NCBI RefSeq assembly: GCF_004344915.1
Contig: NZ_SKFG01000021.1
Coordinates: 1 to 64,000 of the forward strand
Length of the DNA stretch: 64,000 nucleotides
Direction of reading: 5' to 3'
Source: Paenibacillus albiflavus
GTDB lineage: Bacteria; Bacillota; Bacilli; Paenibacillales; NBRC-103111
Positions 25,003 to 33,160 of this stretch are shown one piece after another; within the stretch, counting starts at the first letter, position 1; the number at the start of each line of letters is the position of its first letter. The translations under genes were made by a program, and so were the position numbers. The notes below the pieces were generated by a model. That model saw only the letters and a list, made by a program, of their open reading frames with translations, made no database searches and had not been told where the DNA came from.

Positions 25003-25800
25003 TCAATCTAATGTTACACCACAAGTCAGATTTGCAATCGTACCTGTCATTGCGTTCGCATAATCTGATGCCAAGTACACTGCTGTGTTTGCAACATCAG
25101 CAAGAGTAGGAAGTCGCTTCAATAGGGTTCCTCCTGCTGCACCAGTTAGCATTTCCTCCAGCGTGATACCCGCGCGTTCAGCAACTTGACCAAAGCAAAC
25201 TCTACTGTGCGAGCCTTGTCTTGCAGCTTCAGGTATCATATGCGAACGTATGCAATTCACTCGAATACCACTTGCACCTAGCTCACCAGCCAAATGACGT
25301 GACATCGCTTCTACTCCAGCACATGCAACGCTATGCCCCATGAATCCTGGCCCTGGCATTTGGGACGCGGGTGTTGAAAGCATTAGAATTACGCCTGATT
25401 GCTTCTTCACCATATGTCTTGCAACTACTTTCGAGGTAATGAAGTTCGTTCGTGTATACACTTGAACTGGATACTCATAGTCCTCTAGGGACAATTCAGC
25501 TAGTGGCGTACCTTGGATGTGCGTTACTCCAACAGCATTAAGGGCGATATCGATGCTTCCTCCCTTTTCAACAACAGCATTGGCGTGCTGCTCAACTGAT
25601 TGCACATCAAGTGCATCAACCTGGGCAATTTCCACCTTTCCCTTAGCGGCCGTTATTTCTTCAGCAATTCTCTCAAGTTTGGCAAGTGTACGACCTACTA
25701 GAAAAACCTTTGCTCCTTCGTGAATAAAAGCTTGTGCAACGGCTCCGCCAATCGCACCGCTTCCTCCATAAATGATGACGTTCTTATCCGATAATAACAT
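25003..25800 (-). CDS. SDR-family protein lacking the catalytic Tyr and Lys
   Basis: A 265-residue SDR with an intact dinucleotide loop (IIYGGSGAIGGAVAQAF) and a normal fold, ending in the TGTIANLTCG block. Aligning GHSVACAGVEAMSR with the usual AYSASKAALEALTR places His156 where the catalytic Tyr belongs and Cys160 where the Lys belongs; the upstream Ser142 is kept. NAVG replaces NNAG. It may bind NAD(P) without being a classical dehydrogenase. ATG 25800 follows AAGGAGGGG. The neighbouring cupin gene is on the same strand but 68 bases upstream. Confidence 0.82.
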   Translation of the reverse strand: MLLSDKNVIIYGGSGAIGGAVAQAFIHEGAKVFLVGRTLAKLERIAEEITAAKGKVEIAQVDALDVQSVEQHANAVVEKGGSIDIALNAVGVTHIQGTPLAELSLEDYEYPVQVYTRTNFITSKVVARHMVKKQSGVILMLSTPASQMPGPGFMGHSVACAGVEAMSRHLAGELGASGIRVNCIRSHMIPEAARQGSHSRVCFGQVAERAGITLEEMLTGAAGGTLLKRLPTLADVANTAVYLASDYANAMTGTIANLTCGVTLD

Positions 25801-25868
25801 GATTGAACCCCTCCTTTTTCTAGATTATATATTAAATCCCAAATTAAAATATCTTCTAGATTGCGATC

Positions 25869-26492
25869 TTACATTTTCCACCCGTTGCCAATCACTTGTT
25901 TATGATATGACCGTTCTACTTGATGAATAACGGCCTTCTCTTCATCTCTTATCACGCAATCCTTGGGAGGACCGATTACAACCGTAGTTTGAATCGGGGC
26001 GAATGTCTCCTTGACCTTCTCCTCATTCAGGCAGTACGTACGTGCAAACACGCTCGCAGGCGTTAATCGCAGGAGATCGGATCCCGCTATAAATTCAGGT
26101 ATAGGCGCATCAAAAATAGCCAGTAAATGGGTATCATCCTCCGAGGCGATCTCATAATGCCACCAGCCCTGCGGCACATTCGCCACTTGACCAGGTCTGA
26201 TCGGAAAGTGATTTAATTTTTTGCTAAAAGGATTAATTAATGAAACGACAGCCGCTCCAGAGATGCAATAGACAAGTTCTGTCGCGTTCTGATGCGTATG
26301 GGGCTCGATAATATTGCCCGTGCTCAAATAAATGTCTAATAATGACGTGTTCCCTAATGTGTTAAGTTGATCAATCGAAAGGGCAAAAATCGCGTTCTGA
26401 TCATCTTTTCGATAGAACAAATTATTTTTTAAATCATACGAGAATTGAGTTTTGGGCGAAGTATAGTCCATATAGGATACCGACATTGACAT
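25869..26492 (-). CDS. Cupin-domain protein
   Basis: A 207-residue protein with one cupin barrel. Motif 1 is seen as IIEPHTHQNATELVYCISG (His-x-His and Glu metal ligands) and motif 2 as QVANVPQGWWHYEIAS with the final His. The family binds a metal and acts as oxygenase, isomerase or ligand-binding protein. The C-terminal 70 residues, with the VVIGPPKDCVI segment, are outside the barrel and not recognised. ATG 26492 lies six bases after AAGGG. It is divergent from the TetR gene across a short promoter region. Confidence 0.8.
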   Translation of the reverse strand: MSMSVSYMDYTSPKTQFSYDLKNNLFYRKDDQNAIFALSIDQLNTLGNTSLLDIYLSTGNIIEPHTHQNATELVYCISGAAVVSLINPFSKKLNHFPIRPGQVANVPQGWWHYEIASEDDTHLLAIFDAPIPEFIAGSDLLRLTPASVFARTYCLNEEKVKETFAPIQTTVVIGPPKDCVIRDEEKAVIHQVERSYHKQVIGNGWKM

Positions 26493-26592
26493 TCACTACC
26501 CTTCAATCGTAGTAGGCAATAGCCTGATTGCTTATTTTATGTGGGCAGCTTCTTGAAGGTGATATATACAAGGAAAAAGATGTGAAATATGA

Positions 26593-26603
26593 TATACTGT
26601 ATA
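26593..26603 (+). promoter_or_regulatory. Palindromic operator in the TetR promoter
   Basis: TATAC-T-GTATA is a perfect odd palindrome that includes a TATACT -10 box, 40 bases before the TetR start. The sequence ATATACTGT(A/T)TA is repeated in the promoter of the DrrAB-type exporter at 29244-29256 (minus strand), which argues for a shared repressor. Confidence 0.5.
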
Positions 26604-26643
26604 CAGAATAAACGGTTTCACCGTTATGCAGGAGATAAAACCT

Positions 26644-27426
26644 ATGTCCAATGAATCAAAAATCGACAATGAAGAAATCACAAAGTTACCTAGCGGCATT
26701 GCCTTATCTTGGGGATTCATCAAACAGCCCAAACGAGGTCCCAAGGGTGAACTGAGCATCGATAAAATCGTAGATGCAGCTATCCAAATCGCAAATCAAG
26801 ACGGCTTAGCTGCTGTTTCGATGAATCGGGTCGCCTCATCGCTTGGATTCACACCGATGTCGCTCTATCGATATATTACAAGCAAAGAGGATTTGCTCGT
26901 ATTGATGCAGGAAGCCGTATGCCGAATCGAAGTGCCTCCGCTTGATGAAACAATCGGATGGCGCGAAGAAATGCGGCAATATGTGCTTAATAGCATTCGT
27001 CTTTTTCAGATTTATCCTTGGATGGGAGACATTCCGGTTTCAGGCATCCCCATGACACCGAATAACCTTGATTTCGTCAATTGGGCGCTTCGAACTGTGC
27101 GTCATTTTCAACTCAGCGATTATGAGAAAATGTCGATTCTGTTGCTGCTTAGCAGCTATGCTAAATCGGTTGGCAAGCTATCCGCCGACTTTGAGCAAGC
27201 CATGAAGGCTGGGGCAACCTTGGATACGATCAGGGGAAATGATTATACGGGAGCACTTAAGCAGCTCGTAACGTTCGAGCGTTATCCTTATTTGTATCAT
27301 GTCGTGCAGTCCGGCGTATATACGGGTGATATGGAACCTGACGAAATTGACGATTTCGATTTTGGACTCGAACGTATACTTGACGGCATTGAGCATTATC
27401 TGAATAAGCATGGACAAAAGGATTAA
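26644..27426 (+). CDS. TetR-family regulator with TetR_C_1-type ligand domain
   Basis: A 260-residue repressor. The DNA-binding part (residues 40-90) contains LSIDKIVDAAIQIANQDGLA, VSMNRVASSLGF and the recognition helix PMSLYRYITSKEDLLVLM. The C-terminal part is of the tetracycline-repressor-like type, common among regulators of antibiotic exporters. ATG 26644 follows AGGAG by nine bases. It converges on the DrrAB-type exporter genes with one shared terminator, and matching palindromes lie in both promoters. It therefore most likely represses itself and that exporter. Confidence 0.87.
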   Translation: MSNESKIDNEEITKLPSGIALSWGFIKQPKRGPKGELSIDKIVDAAIQIANQDGLAAVSMNRVASSLGFTPMSLYRYITSKEDLLVLMQEAVCRIEVPPLDETIGWREEMRQYVLNSIRLFQIYPWMGDIPVSGIPMTPNNLDFVNWALRTVRHFQLSDYEKMSILLLLSSYAKSVGKLSADFEQAMKAGATLDTIRGNDYTGALKQLVTFERYPYLYHVVQSGVYTGDMEPDEIDDFDFGLERILDGIEHYLNKHGQKD

Positions 27427-27460
27427 TATCTATTACCTCAAAAGAACTCTTAAACATGGC

Positions 27461-27498
27461 AAAACAGCAGTTTGATGTTAGTCAAACTGCTGTTTTTT
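27461..27498. terminator. Bidirectional terminator between TetR and the ABC permease gene
   Basis: A perfect 15-bp stem (27461-27475 with 27482-27496) has A4 on the left and T6 on the right, suited to both converging genes. Confidence 0.85.
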
Positions 27499-27511
27499 AC
27501 TCTTATAAATC

Positions 27512-28306
27512 TTACCTTCTGCCAGCCTTCCGCTTAAAGGCATACACGCTCCAAATTATTGCAAGTATTAGAATGCCAAGGCACCAGCCAAGAGCCCACC
27601 CCAATTGGTCCTGATAAGATGTTCCTGTCAGCAATCCACGTATCGTCTCAATAACTGGCGTAATCGGTTGATGATTTGCAATCCCTTGAAGCCATGTTGG
27701 CATCGTATTCACAGGGACAAATGCGCTTGAAATATACGGAAGAAACAGCAATGCGAATCCGTACCCACTAGCAGCAGATGGACTGCCTGTCATTAAGCCG
27801 ATTGCAGCATACAACCAAGTGAAAGTGAATAGGAATAAGACGATCATACCAAGAGCAGCCAACCACTCTAGCAAGCCTGCCGATGGCGCAAATCCTACTA
27901 GTAGGGCAACGCCAATGACAATACCTGTAGCCACCAAGTTACGTACAAGGCTTGCAACTACATGCCCTGTAACAACGCTTATACTTGGAATCGGCATCGT
28001 TCGGAATCGATCAATAATTCCATTCGTCATATCCTCCGCCACATCAACTGCTGTACTGGATGACCCAAATCCAGCGCATAGCAGGATAATCCCAGGCACT
28101 ACATAATTGACATAATTCCCATCTGGCGAAATTGCACCACCGAATACATAAGTAAATAGCAGCATCAACATAATGGGAAGCATGATCGCCATAATTAGCT
28201 GTTCAGTATTACGCATGCTAAGCCGAAGACTTCGTCCGATAAAAATGGCATAAACAGAACCGAATGATGCGCTTTGATTTGCTTGAATAACAGGCTTCAA
28301 TTTCAT
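27512..28306 (-). CDS. DrrB-type ABC exporter permease
   Basis: A 264-residue ABC-2 permease with about six helices: QLIMAIMLPIMLMLLFTYVF, the VDVAEDMTNGIIDRFRTMPI cytoplasmic block typical of DrrB, and YISSAFVPVNTMPTWLQ near the end. It overlaps the ATPase stop by four bases (ATGA), so the two are co-translated. Unlike the similar permease at 5592-6409, this one is intact. Together with the ATPase it should export a hydrophobic compound, under control of the nearby TetR protein. Confidence 0.9.
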   Translation of the reverse strand: MKLKPVIQANQSASFGSVYAIFIGRSLRLSMRNTEQLIMAIMLPIMLMLLFTYVFGGAISPDGNYVNYVVPGIILLCAGFGSSSTAVDVAEDMTNGIIDRFRTMPIPSISVVTGHVVASLVRNLVATGIVIGVALLVGFAPSAGLLEWLAALGMIVLFLFTFTWLYAAIGLMTGSPSAASGYGFALLFLPYISSAFVPVNTMPTWLQGIANHQPITPVIETIRGLLTGTSYQDQLGWALGWCLGILILAIIWSVYAFKRKAGRR

Positions 28307-29199
28307 GAAATCGCCCCCTTTAATTGATTCGCGTCACTTGCCGTAAGCGATAGGAACACGTCATCCATACTTGGTTTGCGAAGACTAACTTTCGTGTCAG
28401 GCGGGAATTTGCTCGCTGCTTCATTCAAAGTAAAACGAATGTCTTGTATCGTACCGTTTGTTGGAATCGTACAAAGCACTTCATCCTTGCTATTTAGCAG
28501 CTCAATCACTTGACCGCCTATGCGTGACTTTAGTTCTTCAGCAGTACCTGTCGCCACAATTTGACCATTCGTAATCACGGCAATCTTATCGGCTAATTGA
28601 TCTGCTTCCTCCAAATATTGTGTTGTTAGAAATATGGTAATACCTTGCTCTCTTAATTCCAAAATGATTTCCCATAATGCGCGCCTGCTCATCGTATCTA
28701 ATCCTGTTGTTGGTTCATCGAGAAATAATACCGGTCTGCTCACAACGAGACTGATCGCTAGATCCAGCTTGCGACGCATCCCCCCTGAGAACGTCTTAAC
28801 CTTCTTCTTGGCAGATTCCCTTAGGCCAAAATGTTGAAGCAATTCAGCAGTTCGAGCACGCGACTGTGCAGCTGTAAGCCCTGACAGCCTGCCAATCATG
28901 TTTAAGTTCTCCTCTGCTGTAAGCTTCTCATCAACAGCAGCGAATTGACCTGTGAGACTAATGGAGCGTTTCACCTTTTCCGCATCACTGCTCACATCGT
29001 GTCCTGCAACTCTTACATTCCCTTCATCTGCTGCCACGAGTGTAGATAAAATGTTAATGAGGGTCGTTTTCCCTGCTCCATTAGGTCCAAGAAGCGCATA
29101 TACACAGCCATTTGGAACCTTCATATCCACACCGTCAAGCACCACTTGTTTGCCAAACTTTTTCTTTAATCCGATAACTTCAATCGCATACTTGCTCAT
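28303..29199 (-). CDS. DrrA-type ABC exporter ATP-binding subunit
   Basis: A 298-residue ATPase with Walker A GPNGAGKTTLINIL, the Q-loop in LTGQFAAVD, signature FSGGMRRKLDLA, Walker B VLFLDEPTTGLD, switch TTQYLEEADQLAD, and the DrrA-type end KPSMDDVFLSLTA. It resembles the plus-strand ATPase at 4564 closely and represents a second DrrAB system. ATG 29199 follows GAGAGGG. The promoter just upstream contains the presumed TetR operator. Confidence 0.92.
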   Translation of the reverse strand: MSKYAIEVIGLKKKFGKQVVLDGVDMKVPNGCVYALLGPNGAGKTTLINILSTLVAADEGNVRVAGHDVSSDAEKVKRSISLTGQFAAVDEKLTAEENLNMIGRLSGLTAAQSRARTAELLQHFGLRESAKKKVKTFSGGMRRKLDLAISLVVSRPVLFLDEPTTGLDTMSRRALWEIILELREQGITIFLTTQYLEEADQLADKIAVITNGQIVATGTAEELKSRIGGQVIELLNSKDEVLCTIPTNGTIQDIRFTLNEAASKFPPDTKVSLRKPSMDDVFLSLTASDANQLKGAIS

Positions 29200-29243
29200 A
29201 ATCCCTCTCCTCTCAATTCCGCGCTAAATAACTGTGGATGATA

Positions 29244-29276
29244 TAAACAGTATATGATGTATACGATTATTGTCAA
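29244..29276 (-). promoter_or_regulatory. Promoter and operator of the DrrAB-type exporter
   Basis: Minus-strand TTGACA (29271-29276) and TATACT (29249-29254) are 16 bases apart. The -10 region reads ATATACTGTTTATA, matching the palindrome in the TetR promoter, and GTATAC lies between the boxes. A repressor bound here would block RNA polymerase directly. Confidence 0.6.
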
Positions 29277-29310
29277 CACAAATTTATTTAAAATTTTTCT
29301 TTTTTGCGTA

Positions 29311-29339
29311 TTGACAAATTTTTCAGAGTACAATAAAAT
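29311..29339 (+). promoter_or_regulatory. Promoter of the leuA T-box transcript
   Basis: TTGACA (29311-29316) and TAAAAT (29334-29339) are separated by exactly 17 bases, just ahead of the T-box leader. Confidence 0.7.
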
Positions 29340-29345
29340 CATCTT

Positions 29346-29612
29346 TAATAAATTCCAAATCCAAAAGTTGCGATTAGAAATAGTAGAAGTGAAATGACTT
29401 TCCAGAGAGCCGTTGGATGGTGTGAAACGGTAATGTCGTGCATTTCGAACTCGTCTATGAACTGCTGCCTGACATGTAGGGTAAGCCGGAGTTCCACCGT
29501 TACAAGGATAGATGGTGTTAGCCATCGAACTAAGGCTCATTTCGTAATGAAATGAATTAGAGTGGTACCGCGGGTTCAACCTCGTCTCTAGATATAGAGA
29601 TGAGGTTTTTTT
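29346..29612 (+). promoter_or_regulatory. T-box riboswitch (leucine) with terminator
   Basis: The leader contains the T-box sequence AGAGTGGTACCGCGG (29559-29573) that pairs with the uncharged tRNA acceptor end, AGAGAGC-type stem I sequences near 29404-29410, and a specifier region TTCGAACTCGTC. In that region CTC (29450-29452), a leucine codon, follows the usual GAA. The alternative terminator AACCTCgTCTCTA/TAGAGAtGAGGTT ends in T7 at 29612. Low charging of tRNA-Leu would stabilise the antiterminator and turn on the downstream leuA gene. Confidence 0.9.
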
Positions 29613-29685
29613 GTTGATTAAAAGCCGGATTTAATCAACCCCGCTTCACATATAAATACAAATGAAGAAGGATTAGGAGGAGTTT

Positions 29686-31245
29686 ATGATGAGTCGTAAA
29701 ATTATTGTATTTGATACTACATTGCGCGATGGCGAGCAGGTGCCAGGTGCTAAACTCAACTTACCTCAAAAAATTGAAATTGCTCAGCAGCTTAAGCGGC
29801 TGAATGTAGATATTATCGAAGCAGGCTTCCCCGCTTCTTCCGCTGGAGATTTTCAAGCCGTACAAGAAATTGCTAGAAGTGTGGGTGATACAGTATCCAT
29901 CACTGCACTCGCCCGTGCGGTCAAAAGTGACATCGATGCGGTATATGAGAGCATTAAGCTCGCGCAAAATCCACTGATCCACATTGTTCTAGGAACTTCC
30001 AATATTCATGTGGAGAAAAAATTCAATCGGACCAAGTCTGATGTTCTCCAAATGGGCATTGACGCTGTCAGATATGCCAAGACCCTTCTTCCTCATGTGC
30101 AATACTCAACTGAGGATGCGTCGAGATCTGATTTTGAATACCTGTGGAGCACAATTGAAGGGGTTGTGAAAGCAGGAGCAACGATGATTAACGTACCAGA
30201 TACAGTGGGCTATGCGGTTCCAGAGGAATTCGGGTATTTGATTGGCAGAATTAATGAACGCCTAAAGAACTTGAATGATCAAGTGATACTGAGCGTTCAC
30301 TGTCATAATGACCTTGGAATGGCAACAGCCAACACACTTCAAGCGATCAAGAATGGCGCCGAAAAGGTCGAAGTTACCATTAACGGACTCGGTGAACGTG
30401 CTGGAAATGCTTCGCTTGAAGAAGTCGTGATGGGCATCAAGGTACGTGATAATTATTATAATTGCTTTACCGATATCAATACGCAAGAACTGCTCAGAAC
30501 ATCTCGATTAGTAAGCCATCTTACAGGACTGGATGTGCAAGTAAACAAAGCGATTACGGGTGAGAATGCCTTCGCTCACTCCTCTGGCATTCATCAAGAC
30601 GGATTGCTCAAAGATAAGCAAGTTTATGAGATCATGTCACCTGAAGAGGTGGGTGTGGACAGCATGGAGCTGATTCTTACAGCACGTTCTGGACGCCATG
30701 CCTTCAAGAATTCCGTGGAGAAGATGGGCTTTGACACGAGCGATACCGAGGACTTCGAAGAGCTATTTGCCAAATTCCTGTCCTTGGCCGATGCCAAGAA
30801 GGAAGTCTATGATCACGATGTCTTCTATTTAGTCAGCAATCACCGCAAGCTGGATGAGAGCAGCAGCATCCTCTATGAGCTGGATTCCTTCCAAGTCGTG
30901 ACGAACGATCAGTATCCGACAGCAACTGTAGGATTGAAAAAAGGAGCTGAGATATTCAAAGACAGCGCTGTGGGCGATGGCCCTATTGATGCGCTGTATA
31001 GCGTGATCAAGTCCATCGTAGGCATGGATGTTCAGCTTAAGGATTATAAAATTAGCAGCATGTCCCGAGGCAAGGAGGCTATCGGTAGAGTCAACATCCG
31101 TATTGAGTACGAAGGGAATGTTTACTCAGGTCGCGCAATGGACCTTGACATCATCAAGGCAAGTGCGCTCGCTTTTCTCAATGCCATTAATGCCGCTTTG
31201 TTAGATACGCCGAAAGTGCAGGCAGTGGAAGCGAATATAATGTGA
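29686..31245 (+). CDS. leuA: 2-isopropylmalate synthase
   Basis: A 519-residue enzyme that condenses acetyl-CoA with 2-oxoisovalerate, the first step of leucine synthesis. The TIM-barrel domain shows VFDTTLRDGEQVPG, EAGFPASSAGDF, LSVHCHNDLGMATANT with the metal-binding HCHND, and NGLGERAGNASLEEVVM. GIHQDGLLKD is in the linker and the C-terminal regulatory domain follows (about residues 390-510). It matches the normal 510-520-residue length. Two ATGs (29686, 29689) follow AGGAGG; the second is equally plausible. It stands alone behind a leucine T-box, without leuB, leuC or leuD in the window. Confidence 0.95.
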   Translation: MMSRKIIVFDTTLRDGEQVPGAKLNLPQKIEIAQQLKRLNVDIIEAGFPASSAGDFQAVQEIARSVGDTVSITALARAVKSDIDAVYESIKLAQNPLIHIVLGTSNIHVEKKFNRTKSDVLQMGIDAVRYAKTLLPHVQYSTEDASRSDFEYLWSTIEGVVKAGATMINVPDTVGYAVPEEFGYLIGRINERLKNLNDQVILSVHCHNDLGMATANTLQAIKNGAEKVEVTINGLGERAGNASLEEVVMGIKVRDNYYNCFTDINTQELLRTSRLVSHLTGLDVQVNKAITGENAFAHSSGIHQDGLLKDKQVYEIMSPEEVGVDSMELILTARSGRHAFKNSVEKMGFDTSDTEDFEELFAKFLSLADAKKEVYDHDVFYLVSNHRKLDESSSILYELDSFQVVTNDQYPTATVGLKKGAEIFKDSAVGDGPIDALYSVIKSIVGMDVQLKDYKISSMSRGKEAIGRVNIRIEYEGNVYSGRAMDLDIIKASALAFLNAINAALLDTPKVQAVEANIM

Positions 31246-31285
31246 ACTCGTTGGAGGACACTTCATTAGTCGAATCATGTGCAAT

Positions 31286-31310
31286 AAACCGCCCTTTTGA
31301 AGGGCGGTTT
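31286..31310. terminator. Bidirectional terminator between leuA and the sensor kinase gene
   Basis: AAACCGCCCTT (31286-31296) pairs perfectly with AAGGGCGGTTT (31300-31310). It lies between converging genes and is rich in A/T at both sides. Confidence 0.85.
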
Positions 31311-31335
31311 ATTATCGCTAATAGCACACAATGCA

Positions 31336-33147
31336 CTAATTTAAATGATGATCCTGGAACAATTTACGTTTCTTTGCCGGAATTCGTATCCTTACCGAAG
31401 TACCCATCCCACGTCTGCTAACGATTGTAACGCCATAACTCACCCCATACTGCAGCTTTATGCGTTGATCAATGTTCCGGATCCCATGCCCTGTCTCGAT
31501 TTCTATATTTGAGTCTAGAATCCGATCAATCTTAGCTTGCGGCATTCCCATTCCATCATCAATGATTTGATAAATAATATCGTCACCCTCCATACGGGCG
31601 ACAATTCGAATATGGATGCGATCTCCACTCCATGCATGCTTAAGTACATTCTCTATGAAAGGCTGCACAATCAGCTTTATTGTTTCGTATGGCCAAATAT
31701 TCACATCAATATCGAATTGCACTTCCATTCGATGACCATATTTTACCTTTTGAATACTTAAATAGGCATTGGATTGTTCAATTTCGGATGAGATAGGAAT
31801 CATCGTCCGACCAGAATTTAGTGTTAATCGATAGAACTTGGCTAGCTCGACGACCATTCGCTGAAGCTTCTCATTCTCACCAAACTTGGCTAACCGATTA
31901 ATTGAGGACAACGCATTGTACAGAAAATGCGGATTGATTTGCAACTGCAGCATTTCAAGCTCTGCTTCCTTCTTTTGGAGCTGTGTCAAATACACCTTGT
32001 TGATCAGATCCTCAACATCTTCCCCCATGCCATTCAAGGCTGTAGCGATCTGAGAGAACTCATCCTTGCCTCGATACGTAATTCTTTTCTGTAAATCTCC
32101 TTGACGAAATGCATTAAGCACCGAAACAAATTTCATGATCCGCTTGGCAAAATAACGAGAAATAAATATCCCTGCAAATGTAAATAGAATGAAACAGAGA
32201 ATGCACATCGCAATAATAAAGGTTCGAACCTTCTTCGCTTCCTGATCGATTAAATTCGTAGGAACATGCGCAACAATCGTCCACCCCTGCTTATTCATCG
32301 ATTCTTCAATCGTCATATAATTGCTAGCTTCCGCAACAACTAAACCATCGATGTTATTGGCTCCTTCATTCGTGCTGGAATCCTTGATGCTTCCCGATGA
32401 ATAAATTACCCTTCCTGTCTTATCCTTAACGAGCACCATGCTACCATTGCCTAATTTTGTGAAATTGACACTCTCGAATAAATCCTGAAGGCGTACGCTA
32501 AACCGCATAATGCCGACTTCTTCAAGGTTTAAAGGATCATTAGTATCGACTAATCGCCTGATAAGCGAGATACGATCCTCTTTGCCATCCTGTTCGATTT
32601 GCTTCCATTCCATTGTCACGCTGTACTCTTCCTCTGGAAGCTCTTTATACCAATTCTTATTTTTGATCCTGCTTAAATGATAGATATCGTAAGTCTGCTC
32701 GGTTACTTCGGGTCCGCTGCGTTCATCCCGTGCTTGATAATATTCAGAAATCGAATCATTTTTGAAATAAATGGACAATCGTTGACTGAAGCCGATGGAT
32801 CTAGTCGCGCTCTCTAGCTTCGGAATAATGACTTGAACCATGCGATAGTATTTCTCTTTGCCTTCCTCGCGAACTCGCAGAGTCTGAATCAAATTGTAAT
32901 CATCATATAAAGAGGAAGAAATGCGCGTGATATCGTCCACCTTGTACGCAACGTTTTCTCGAATCTGCGACATCGTTCCTTGTATATTCATTCTCGTCTG
33001 CTTCCGCATGGATGTATCATAAATCATATGGGACACGTAACCATTCACTGACACCAGAATAATGATGAAAATCATATAGGATAGCATCAGCTTATAACCA
33101 ATTGGAATGTACCCGAGCCTCTTGCGATTCTCTCGGACTAATTTCAT
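31336..33147 (-). CDS. YesM-type sensor histidine kinase
   Basis: A 603-residue membrane kinase. A first helix at residues 20-40 (YKLMLSYMIFIIILVSVNGY), an extracytoplasmic sensor of about 270 residues, a second helix near 310-330, a HAMP linker, the His_kinase block LQINPHFLYNALSSINRLA, and an HATPase domain with DDGMGMP and GHGIRNIDQRIKLQYG. This is the architecture of YesM-like kinases that monitor extracellular sugars or their binding proteins in Paenibacillus. It starts 13 bases after the response-regulator stop, with GGGAG seven bases before ATG 33147. Confidence 0.92.
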   Translation of the reverse strand: MKLVRENRKRLGYIPIGYKLMLSYMIFIIILVSVNGYVSHMIYDTSMRKQTRMNIQGTMSQIRENVAYKVDDITRISSSLYDDYNLIQTLRVREEGKEKYYRMVQVIIPKLESATRSIGFSQRLSIYFKNDSISEYYQARDERSGPEVTEQTYDIYHLSRIKNKNWYKELPEEEYSVTMEWKQIEQDGKEDRISLIRRLVDTNDPLNLEEVGIMRFSVRLQDLFESVNFTKLGNGSMVLVKDKTGRVIYSSGSIKDSSTNEGANNIDGLVVAEASNYMTIEESMNKQGWTIVAHVPTNLIDQEAKKVRTFIIAMCILCFILFTFAGIFISRYFAKRIMKFVSVLNAFRQGDLQKRITYRGKDEFSQIATALNGMGEDVEDLINKVYLTQLQKKEAELEMLQLQINPHFLYNALSSINRLAKFGENEKLQRMVVELAKFYRLTLNSGRTMIPISSEIEQSNAYLSIQKVKYGHRMEVQFDIDVNIWPYETIKLIVQPFIENVLKHAWSGDRIHIRIVARMEGDDIIYQIIDDGMGMPQAKIDRILDSNIEIETGHGIRNIDQRIKLQYGVSYGVTIVSRRGMGTSVRIRIPAKKRKLFQDHHLN

Positions 33148-33160
33148 AATTCTGCTCCCA

